Of a stretch of DNA of 64,000 nucleotides, positions 46,669 to 56,383 are shown piece by piece (the first letter of the stretch is position 1; each line of letters begins with the position of its first letter). Under the pieces are notes generated by a model. It ran no database searches, had not been told where the DNA came from, and saw nothing but the letters and a program-made list of their open reading frames with translations. The DNA is from Silene conica (taxonomy: Eukaryota > Streptophyta > Magnoliopsida > Caryophyllales > Caryophyllaceae). The stretch is taken from NCBI GenBank assembly GCA_029255685.2, contig CM055316.2:68897237-68961236 (forward strand), in the 5' to 3' direction. A program made the translations under genes and the position numbers.

Positions 46669-47304
46669 CTTTGTACTAGCTAAAACAAAGCATTGATTCC
46701 CTCCTCTATAGCTAACACAACCATTTTACTCCAATATTTCTCCATCCCAATAACAAATAAGTGGAAATTCAAAAATATCCATTCTATACAAAAAAAAAAC
46801 TTACTTAGTGTAAATCAACAATTTATAAACAAACTACGACGTAATAATCACCAAAACAATGAACTAGACACAATTTAACAACTTTTATATCAAATTCAAT
46901 AATCTAGGGTTTCAAATTTGGAGGTTTTCATATACATAACAAATTAACCACAAATTAACAATATTAAAAGCTAAATCAAGCACAAAAACACCTTAATTAA
47001 CCAAAATGAAAACATAAAAACTGAAATCTACTATAAAAATTACAAATTAAACAAAAAATATGTAAAGAAAAATACCTTGAAAGAGGTAACTTTGCCGGAG
47101 TTTTCGCCGGAGTTTCACCGGAAAAGAGTTGAGTGAGTGAGGGTTGAGGGAGTGAGGGTGGAATGAGATGTGCTTGTAAAGGATTGAGATGAAGTCTAAC
47201 TTTCGTAGTTGGTGAGGGTTGAGGGAGTGAGTGTTGACAGAGTGAAGGATGAAGAGAATGAAGGAACTCGTGCAAGTTTATTAAAAAAAAAACAACTCTG
47301 CTTA

Positions 47305-47490
47305 AACACGCCATAGGCTATGGCGGGTCTTCTGAACGAAACACGCCATACGCTATGGCGTGTCTTCAGTGTTTAAGTTCCTGCAAAGTTTCTGTTTCTT
47401 TTAAAAAATACTACTAGGTTTGAACCCGCCATACCTTATGGCGTGTCTTAGGAAAGAAACACGCCGTCCTCTATGGCGTTTTTAAGCCGA
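47305..47490. repeat. Right subterminal palindrome cluster of the MULE
   Basis: Four units of the same ACACGCCAT...ATGGCGTGT palindrome in mirror position to the left cluster. Confidence 0.9.
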
Positions 47491-47609
47491 GCAGGTTCCG
47501 AAAAACCGAGCCTACGTGGACACCATTTCGACAAATACTTTCAATTCCAACCCAAAACGACAATTATTTTATTTTTGAGCATTATTTTGAAAACGGATTC
47601 GTACAATTG

Positions 47610-47842
47610 TGACTCTTATTTATAATAGTAGGGACTACTACTTAGTACAAACATTAAGTGGTGTCCGGCCAAGATTGAAAAGTGTTTTTGTTTTCCAAAT
47701 CTAGAAATTGTGTCACACACTTAAGTAGTGTTTGGTTTGGGTCTATAAGAAAGAAAAAAGGAAATAAAGTTATTCATTTTCTTTATTGGCGTTTGTTTAA
47801 CACAAAGAGAATGAAACTCTTTTCTTTACCCTTAATCCATCT
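47610..47842. other. Short spacer
   Basis: Nothing recognised. Confidence 0.4.
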
Positions 47843-48490
47843 ACGGGGTCGTTTGGTACAACAAGTTGAGATGGAATGGAATGGAGTATGATAGTAGGGT
47901 GGTATGAGGTTTTAAATCCATACTTATATAATCTTATTTTGTTCATAATAATTTATTGAAGGGTGAAATGAAGTTAGAATCAAGGGAGGAAGGTGGGTAT
48001 GGAATTCCAAGGGGTTGGGGTGGAGTTAGATTTCATTGGGTATTTAACTCCATTCCAAATCACCCTAACCAAACAATGGAATGGACAAAATCCATTTTTT
48101 TTTTGAAGGGAAAAATCGTTTCATTAATCAAAAGTCTCATGGTAGTTACAACATATGTCAAGAATAACAGGATACAAAACGATTAAAATCAAATAAACTA
48201 CATTCTCGATCAACAGAAAATTTCTAAACTTGATGGGCTCATGAGACGCTTCTGCACATCCTCTAACATATCACCTTCTGCGGCTTTTCACAAGAGGGTC
48301 TCCAAATTTTCTAAGGCATTGACAAGAATCAAGTTCTTTTGACCAAAAGGTTTGTAACGAGCAATCTGACAGCAGTTTTATCTCCATAGGATCAACAATG
48401 AAAGCGCCGATCTTCCACTTAATTCTTGAACCTCTCAAATAGAGGACAAAATCCATTTCATTTCATTCCAATATACTCAACCAAACACCT
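47843..48490. mobile_element. MITE of the GTTTGGT-end type, split by a retroposed mRNA tail
   Basis: Same family as 43938-44229. Left end GGGGTCGTTTGGTAC; right end (minus strand) GAGGTGTTTGGTTGAG. Without the insertion at 48098-48443 it is about 290 bp. Confidence 0.6.
48098..48443 (-). mobile_element. 5'-truncated retroposed mRNA tail
   Basis: 346 bp with poly-A on the minus strand (T-run from 48095 to 48104) and a 15-bp TSD GGACAAAATCCATTT (48083-48097, 48444-48458). Its first ~170 bases encode an open C-terminal segment (ELDSCQCLRKFGDPLVKSRRR-like; stop at 48271) followed by an AT-rich 3' UTR. No LINE domain is recognisable, so a processed pseudogene fragment is the best reading. The source gene is unknown. 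Confidence 0.75.
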
Positions 48491-49271
48491 CACTAATTCC
48501 TTACCCTCAGATCTCACCTCCTAGGGTATGAGATTTCATTACTCTTATTATTTTTCAACCACTTTCTGCACCTATCACCACACTTGCGACTACTAGCACC
48601 AAACCACCGTACCATGACGTCACCGCCACCGCCTTGACACCTCAACGCCGCCACCACCACCATGACACTCTCACCACCACCGCCGTCATAACACCCCACT
48701 GCCATCATTACCGTCAGTAGATAAGTGGTTGTTTGTGGTGGTGTGTGTTTGTGGTAGGAGTGAGTGTGAGTGGATCATTAGTTGTTTTCTTGGTGTAACC
48801 AAATAACAAATTAAGTTTTAAATATTCTCTTCCCTTTCGCTCTCTTACACTTTCTGATTTTCGTTTCTTTTCCATTTCTCTAACCAATCCCCCTAGTTTT
48901 TAAAAAATGATAATTGTTTTTTCAAAACTAAGTCCACCTTTTGACCTCTAAAAACATAAGCGTCACTTTGATGTTCTTTTTTCGTTTCTTCCAAAACCAG
49001 CAGCTATAAGTTCCTTTATTGCATGACTCTCTCCAATGGTACCTTTTTTCGACTAGCTTGCAATTTATGTAAAATATCTAGCTACAAACTAACCATTTGA
49101 GAAGAAAAAATGGTATATTTGAAAACTAATGTAACTTAAACAAGTTATTTGCTTGAAATTGAATGCTTTAAAAGATAAAAATTGAATAAAATTGAAGGTA
49201 AATAGTAATTTAACTTCTGAGACCGTACAAACTACAAGGTATTGTAGTTTACCGTTGGACGACTGTGTAGC
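48491..49271. other. Spacer with low-complexity CAC-rich tract
   Basis: No gene. 48600-48710 is a CCACCA-rich tract. 49097-49249 is the outer copy of a 150-bp direct repeat shared with the adjacent hAT-like MITE. Confidence 0.45.
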
Positions 49272-49596
49272 CAGGGGCGGATTTGGGGTGGATAGGGTAG
49301 GCAAGTGCCACTCCCCAACACAAAAATAAGAATAATTTTTGAACATAAGTTTCATAAAAATGTGTTGGGCTTAGTGGTTAAATGTGGTTATATGTTAGAA
49401 GTTTGGTGAGGTTGGCTATTGGAGAAGAAAAAAAATGGTATTTTTGAAAACTAATGTAACTTAAACAAGTTGTTTGCTTGAAATTGAATGCTTTAAAAGA
49501 TAAAAATTGAATAAAATTGAAGTTAAATAGTAATTTAACTTCTGAGACCGTACAAACTACAAGGTATTGTAGGCTTAAATCCTAAATACGCCACTG
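49272..49596. mobile_element. hAT-like MITE
   Basis: 325 bp with ends CAGGGGCGGATTTGGGG and CAGTGGCGTATTTAGG (minus strand) and an 8-bp TSD differing at one base (TGTGTAGC/TTTGTAGC). The right half repeats about 150 bp that also lies just outside at 49097-49249. Confidence 0.75.
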
Positions 49597-49604
49597 TTTG
49601 TAGC

Positions 49605-50402
49605 TTTGATGTTGCTTAAAATAACAATAGTCTATACGTAAATCGATAAAAGCGAGACCCACAACAATGATGAAGGAATTAATTAACGAAAAATCGTCTT
49701 GGTTTCATTTATGTTATGTAACTAAATGATTACTTTTATGATGTGTACGTAAATATTAAAAAATAACAATAGTCTATAAGTAAATATTAACAAATAATAA
49801 TTTATAAATGATAATCTGATCTTAATATGCATAAAATAAAGACCCATGGAGATGATTCATTCTCTTACTTATTGTTTATATAACATTTAAATTTGATAGT
49901 TAACATTTCTTTCGGGTGAAAGTAAATGGACGTAATCGTAGTCTAAGGAATTGTTTGGTTACTCAATTTAAAACACATGAATTGAAATTCATGGGATTTC
50001 TAAAATTGATGGGTTGTTTGTTACGTTTGCCCAAAATTACGTGAATTTAAGTTCCATAAGAACTCCAATTTCACCATAATGGAGGAAGTTGCTCACCTAA
50101 GCTCCCTAGTTAAGTGGAAATTTCTGTGCAATTTACATCCCATATTCCAACCAAACACTCTTTTTCCATTGTGATTTAAAAATTGTAGGAATTGTTAAAT
50201 TCCTCTAACGAACTAAACCACCCATAAATATTAAAATTACATCCGAAAAATGTATTAGGTACTAGATAGTATCAGATTCTTATCCGTGCGTCACTCTGAG
50301 TAATTAGATGCTTTAGGTATAATTGTATAAACATAACAAGATTTAAATTCATGGACAGAGAAGAAATATAAGGGAATTGATCGATTAGTTGTTGATAAAT
50401 GA
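49605..50402. other. AT-rich spacer
   Basis: No gene. 49950-50225 looks like an old MITE with GGTTACTC/GTTTGG-like ends, not defined. Confidence 0.4.
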
Positions 50403-50404
50403 TA

Positions 50405-50699
50405 CTTCCTCCTATTCAACATAACCTTCCCTATTTCTTTTTTCGTCTATTCACAATACCTTCCCTATTTCCTTATTTAGTAAAGTTTTTACATATTTTA
50501 ATCACCTCACCCCACAACAATACCCCATCATACTCGTACTTTATACTTATTTTAATCACCTTACTCACAACAATTACCCCACAATACATACCCTCTCTCC
50601 AATTACCTATTCCCACACCAATACTTTCCCATAGAATAATCCCCTCCTTATTCTCCGTGCCTTTCCCAAATAGGGAAGGTTATGTTGAATAAGAGGGAG
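50405..50699. mobile_element. Stowaway-like MITE with 32-bp inverted repeats
   Basis: Inverted ends share TATTCAACATAACCTTCCCT. TA flanks both sides (50403-50404, 50700-50701). No coding capacity; the open frame across it is chance. Confidence 0.85.
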
Positions 50700-50889
50700 T
50701 AAAATTAATTAGGTAAAATGATCATTGTTCTTTTTGCAAATAAAACTCTTATAATGATAAAAAAATTGTATAGATATTATCGTATATGAGTATGTGTTAT
50801 AACGTCATCAGTTTAGTTGAAAATATAACCATGTTGAAAAGTTTTAAATAAAAATTTGTGTTGATGAATTTGGTGACCCATTCAATTTT

Positions 50890-51012
50890 CACAAATTCTT
50901 GTTTCAGACGGTCTTAATTTCAAACGTACTCACAATCGATTTAAATAATGTTAAAATGACAAGGGGGTTGTGAGAGGTTTGAAATTAAGACCATCGGAAA
51001 CAGGAATTGTTG
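50890..51012. mobile_element. Tiny Mutator-type MITE, near-palindromic
   Basis: 123 bp, of which about 36 bp at each end are inverted copies (TTGTTTCAGACGGTCTTAAT / CTGTTTCCGATGGTCTTAAT). The 9-bp TSD TTCAATTTT flanks it (50881-50889, 51013-51021). Confidence 0.75.
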
Positions 51013-51021
51013 TTCAATTTT

Positions 51022-51769
51022 TAGATGACTAGGTGTATCTAGGGAATATTGTGATTGACTTTGTTTGGTAAAACTACACGAAAAGCTAGTTTAAATTTGA
51101 AAAGATAACTGAAACTGAAAAATTAATTAAAAAGGTAGTTAAAAACAGAAAAAGGTAGATAAAAATTAGTAATTGATAAGGTAATTGATTAACTAAAAAT
51201 GTGTTTGGTAAACTGACTGAAAATATACTTATTCGGGTAAAATGACGTAAAAGAATATGATAATTATTTAATATCTATACAATATTATTAAAAGGGTAAC
51301 TTAAAATGCCACGTAGACAATGCCACCTAACATTAAAAAAGCCACGTCACTTATTGCACATGACATGGAGCCACATCACTTTTTTATTTAAAAAGAAAAA
51401 GAAAAAGTTTATAAAACACTAAATGTGAATAGCATAACAATTAACAAACATTAATCTTTGGTTTTTTAATTTCTAGCTAAATTAAATAACAAATAAAAAT
51501 CAGAATTCCTAATAAATTTAAATTACCGATATTTAGTGTTAGAATATTTTAAATAACGAATAAATACCATATTATTCTAATTTATACGTCGTTTATAAAA
51601 AATAAAATTTTTAAAATTTAAAGGGCAAATAATAACACAGTTAACATTAAATATTAGACTTTTTTTAAAACTATAATATGTTAAACTTCAATTAAAAATT
51701 TACAGTTTCTAATTTTATAATTTGCTAAGAATGAAAAATAATAAAACTATACTATATATATCTATAAAT
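51022..51769. other. AT-rich spacer with Helitron-start-like motif
   Basis: No gene. Near 51287 the string TATTATTAAAAGGGTAACTT with ATGCCACGTAGAC nearby is another Helitron-family 5' end fragment. Confidence 0.45.
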
Positions 51770-52377
51770 CTATAAAATCTTATTAAAAGGGTAAACTAAA
51801 ATATCAAACTAATGTGACGTGACAAAAATTAATTGTGACATGGCAAAACTTTATAGTGACGTGCACAATTATTGTGACATGACACTAATCTATATATTCA
51901 AAATTTATTGAATTAACTTTTCATATACATATGAAATACATATACTAAAATGTTTTACAAAAATGTCATAACTATCATCATTATTCTTAAATTAATTGTG
52001 CATATTAAATATTTGATGAGTTAACAAATTTTAAAAGTGATTTTACCTCTACAAATTCACATTGTATAGTTAGATTTCAAAGTATTAGGTTAGATTAATA
52101 GACAAGTAATGAAAATTACGGTGACGAGTAAAAAATGCACTACGATAATAAACTCGCAACAACATTATATAAAAGAAAAAGACTAGACACCTCACTTACT
52201 CATATGTTATTTAAAATTCATCTCCAAATATTATGGATCACATGCTTACAAATATAAAAAAAAATATAAAATATTAGTTAGAAGCACAAAAAATAAACTT
52301 TTTGGTTTCCACTCACAACTTTGTTTCTTAATTTATCATAATCTATTTATCATCTAGTTCTTTTATTTAATAGTATG

Positions 52378-53122
52378 TTTTTAATCACCATTATTGTACT
52401 TTGTAGTTATATTATCATAAATATCATAACTTTTCATTCACAACTTTTCTTCTTCCCCTAAATAAATTGGTGATATTAATGCGATAATGAATTACAAAAA
52501 TGATCTATTATAAATATCACACTAATCCTAATTTTTATTTTTATTTAGAAAGTTGGTAGGTAACTATATATACATAAAGAAATAAATGAATTGTTTTGCT
52601 TTCTATCGTTTTTCTATGATGAATTAATAGTTAAAATAAGAATCTAATTTAATTATTATTTTGTGTTTTTATTCAAATTGCAGGAGTGTGACATACTTAC
52701 ATATCAATAGCATTACATGAAATTGGAAAATAATGGTAATAGATATTCTTTTTTAATCACCATTATTATGCTTTGTAGTTATATTATCATAAATATTATA
52801 ACTTTTGATTCACAACTTTTCTTCTTCCCCTAAATAAATTGGTGATATTAATGCGATAATGAATTACAAAAATGATCTAATATAAATATCAAACTAATCC
52901 TAATTTTTATTTTTATTTAGAAAGTTGGTAGGTAACTATATATACATAAAGAAATAAATGAATTGTTTCGCTTTCTATTGTTTTTATATGATGAATTAAT
53001 AGTTAGAATAAGAATCTAATTTAATTATTATTTTGTGTTTTTATTCAAATTGCAGGAGTGTGACATACTTACATATTAATAGCATTAAATGAAATTGGAA
53101 AATAATGGTAATAGATATTTTT
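52378..53122 (+). repeat. 372-bp tandem duplication inside the Helitron
   Basis: Two head-to-tail copies, each running from TTAATCACCATTATT to AATGGTAATAGATATT, with only scattered differences. This points to a fairly recent duplication. Confidence 0.9.
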
Positions 53123-53320
53123 TCCACTTTTCTTTTGTTTTGAATACTCTTTTTTTTTCTCGGGTTCTTTTTAATTATGACGTGTGCAATATAAAATGGT
53201 TGTATGAATCTATGTTATGTGCTGACATGTTATATCTATAAAATCTTATTAAAAGTTTAACTAAAAAAATGTGACATAACAAATTTTAATGTGACGTGGT
53301 ATAATTTTAATGTGACTTTA

Positions 53321-53635
53321 TTGGGAAATTTAACAAATATAATCCCAACTATCACTCTTCTTCTCAAAATAATCCCAACTATCAATATTCCCGCAATAAT
53401 CCCAACTTTTATACCACCCTTCTCAAAATAGTTTAGTATGATCGATAAGTCTTAAGAAAGGTTATGTTTATTGCGTAAATATTAATAGTTGAGATTATTT
53501 TGAGAAGGAGAGTGATAGTTGAGATTATTTTGAGAAGGGTGGTATAAAAGTTCGGATTATTGCGGGAATATTGATAGTTGGGATTATTTTGAGAAGAAGG
53601 TTGATAGTTGGGATTATTTTTGTTAAATTTTCCAA
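53321..53635. mobile_element. MITE with ~110-bp inverted arms (PIF/Harbinger-like)
   Basis: Ends TTGGGAAATTTAAC and TTGGAAAATTTAAC. Most of the element folds into one long hairpin, whose arms contain the repeated AATAATCCCAACTATCA. TTA flanks both sides (53318-53320, 53636-53638), a Harbinger-type target. Confidence 0.75.
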
Positions 53636-55463
53636 TTAAATGTGGCATAGTATATTTTTAATGTGACATGGCGAATTTATGTGATGGATTATCAATTTAT
53701 TATTACATGACATTAATTTAATTTACTTATCTATATATAAATTAATTTAATTCACTTATCTATAATATTAAAGGATATTATCAATATTCTTAAATTAATT
53801 TTGTATATTAAATATATTGTTTTCCAAAATTTATAGAACCCTTCAAAATTTAAATCAAAATTTCATAATTTATAATTAATATTGACATTTTAATTGAAAT
53901 TTTTGTAATAAAATATGTTAATAAATTTTATAATTATAGTTAAGAATATTTTTTTTTAATAAAAGATGTTAATAAATAATAAAAACTTTTCATATTAGTT
54001 AACACGCGCCATTTTTTTTAACATTATTTCCTATTTATTTCATTTTTGTATTTAAACATGGTAACAAATTGATTAAAACTCTTCATAATACTTAATCCCC
54101 ACCAAATTAATTAAAAGTTTTTTCAATTTAATTAATTTTTGTAATATAATATGTTAATAAATTGAATGCGCCATATTTATGTCTATTTTAAATTTCATAA
54201 TAATGAAAAAAGATGCTCAAAACACTCAATAGTCATGAACTTGATTCATATTTATGCCTATATTGATAATAATGAGAAAATGATGCTCAAAATTCATGAA
54301 CCTTAATCCATAATTATGTATATATTAAATTTGAGAATAATGAAAAAGGATACTGAAAACTTAAAAGTCTTAAAATACTCCTCAATTGTATATATATTTG
54401 AAATGGAAAGAAAAATTTATAAGTCACTTTTTTTCTTATCTCTATATAGACTATTATGTGCTAATAATATTATCTATCATTTTATCCTCATCAAGATTTA
54501 AAATTATTAACTAATTGATTATTTTTTATGGAAGTTTCAGTGGGTTTTGAAACGTTCATCACATCTTCACTTTCACGTATGTGTTTATTTTGTTCTCATT
54601 TAGGGAATATCAAGATTATTTGTGGTCTTGATCTCTTCAAAGGTAAATTACTTACACTCCTGCGATTTGATTCTCATTCCCTCTTCTTTCACTATTTAAG
54701 AGAAAAACTTAAGTTAATAACTATAATATGTTACTATTTTTTTATAGGTATAATTAATTCGGTGGAGAAAGAAGATTATATGGTGAAGTGAAACACTATA
54801 ATTGCTTAAATAACTATATATTTCATACGTACTAACTAAAGATTGACGACAATAACGTGAATGACCGATAATTTTTTATATTTAATATATATTTTGAAAT
54901 ATATGGCTGAAAGTGAAAACTTTAAGAAGACGATATAACACATTTTTGTATAATATTGTTTAACAGATGAAGTATTCGGCCTAATAATGACTCAATAGTT
55001 GTTCAAGTTGCTCCTTTCTAATTTTTGGTTCCGCAATTTATTATTGTATTAACAACAATATTATGGGCATTGTGAAAAGACAGTTATGTCATAAGATTCA
55101 TAATCGTGTGTTTTATGTTATTTTCACGATTGATGAAATTTTAATATCTAATTTGTGAGCTTCATTTTTGTAGATCATTGCTTGACAATAATATTGTTTT
55201 GTATAATATAATTATATGAATACTTATATAACTAATTTATTTTAGTTTGCATCGAGGTACTTTAGTTTTGGTAGGTGCGTGTATCTACTATATAGCATTT
55301 TAAATTATGAAAAAACGTGTTAAAAAGGACTACTTGACTTTGTACAACCCTTAAAACACGAAAATCAAAAGTTGAGTTGATTGTAGTATGTTTTTGTATT
55401 AAAGTACTAAAATATGACACTAGAAACAGAACATCCCGTGAATTTCACGGGTTACAAAACTAG

Positions 55464-56264
55464 TTATAAATTAAAGGGATAAAAGATGGAAAATAACTCA
55501 TTTTAGGTACCTTATTTTCAAATGATACTGGGGTAACATTTCATTTCAGATAACTTATTTGGTCAAATAAGCTACTCCCTTTATTCAAATCCAAATGATA
55601 CCTTTGCATTTTTACGTTTGTCAACGCACGTTTTACGAGGTTAATATCGTTAGCAACGTATTTGCAAAAATTATAAAAGATATATATTTTTAATGTACTC
55701 GTAAAGACGAATCAAACAAGACCCACATGAATATATTTTCTCTTAGGTATTGAGAGAAAATTGAAATTGAAGGTTAACTTGTAAATAATGTACAAAATAG
55801 AAAACCATCATCTTGAGAAAAATCTATCTCTATTGAAGGAATAGAAATTAGTTCATTTTCATTGGTTTCTTGAATAAGGAAAGAAAAACTCACTAACTTT
55901 TACTTATTTAATTCCCCTCACTCTTAAATTCTGAATTAATTGTGATATTTCCTCATTCCTAATTACGTAATCGATTGCAGTATTAGATTTCGTCATTATC
56001 AAAATAAAATACGATATGATCAAATTATTCTTAATCGAAAATATAAATAACGGTCCAATCTATACCAAAATTATTCAATTAAAAGTCTTATAATCTACAA
56101 TGCCTTCGGCTTACATTTCGTCATTGTCGTAATAAAAATCATATTTCAAACTAAAAAAATCATATTCCGAATGTTACATTTAATAGTATTCCGTTTATTA
56201 ATAAGGACCGATTTGCATATTAATAATTATTAATAAATAATAATACTAATAAAATAAACTTGAA
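55464..56264. other. Spacer with a one-ended MITE
   Basis: 55573-55800 carries a Stowaway-like end (CTCCCTTTATTCAAATCCAA) and a body matching 39163-39400 in reverse. No gene. Confidence 0.5.
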
Positions 56265-56383
56265 TCTTTATACTATAAAATCTAAAGATTTTAAGAGAAT
56301 GTGATTGACTCTTTAGAATTAGCAGTCTAAAAGACCTTTCTTATCCATCTACCCACTACAATATAAATTTTTTTATCTCTTTT

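Larger units (their letters stand above)
44986..47600 (-). mobile_element. Internally deleted Mutator-like element (MULE) with perfect TSD
   Basis: 2615 bp flanked by the 9-bp TSD GTACAATTG (44977-44985 and 47601-47609). Long terminal inverted repeats of about 100 bp run inward from GAACGATTTTTTGAAATAAT / GAATCCGTTTTCAAAATAAT and share ATTGTCGTTTTGGGTTGG and AAATGGTGTCCACGTA. Inside the ends are about twelve palindromic ACACGCCAT...ATGGCGTGT motifs. The minus strand keeps the start of a MURA-type gene and an unrelated-looking C-terminal piece, but no DDE catalytic region, so it must be mobilised in trans. Confidence 0.93.
51770..55463 (+). mobile_element. Non-autonomous Helitron (possibly two nested copies)
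   Basis: 5' end TCTATAAAATCTTATTAAAA at 51770 after an A. 3' end: hairpin CCCGTGAATTTCACGGG (55435-55451), then CTAG (55460-55463) before a T. A second identical 5' end at 53235 suggests one copy inside another, or a two-start element. Motifs AATGTGACGTGGCA recur after each start. No Rep or helicase was found. It contains a tandem duplication and a MITE, listed separately. Confidence 0.7.

Noticed and set aside
50399-50692. 97-codon frame
   Set aside because: Spans exactly a Stowaway-like MITE.
54316-54791. Two short plus-strand frames
   Set aside because: AT-rich Helitron interior; the homologous region at 29500-29920 does not conserve the frames.
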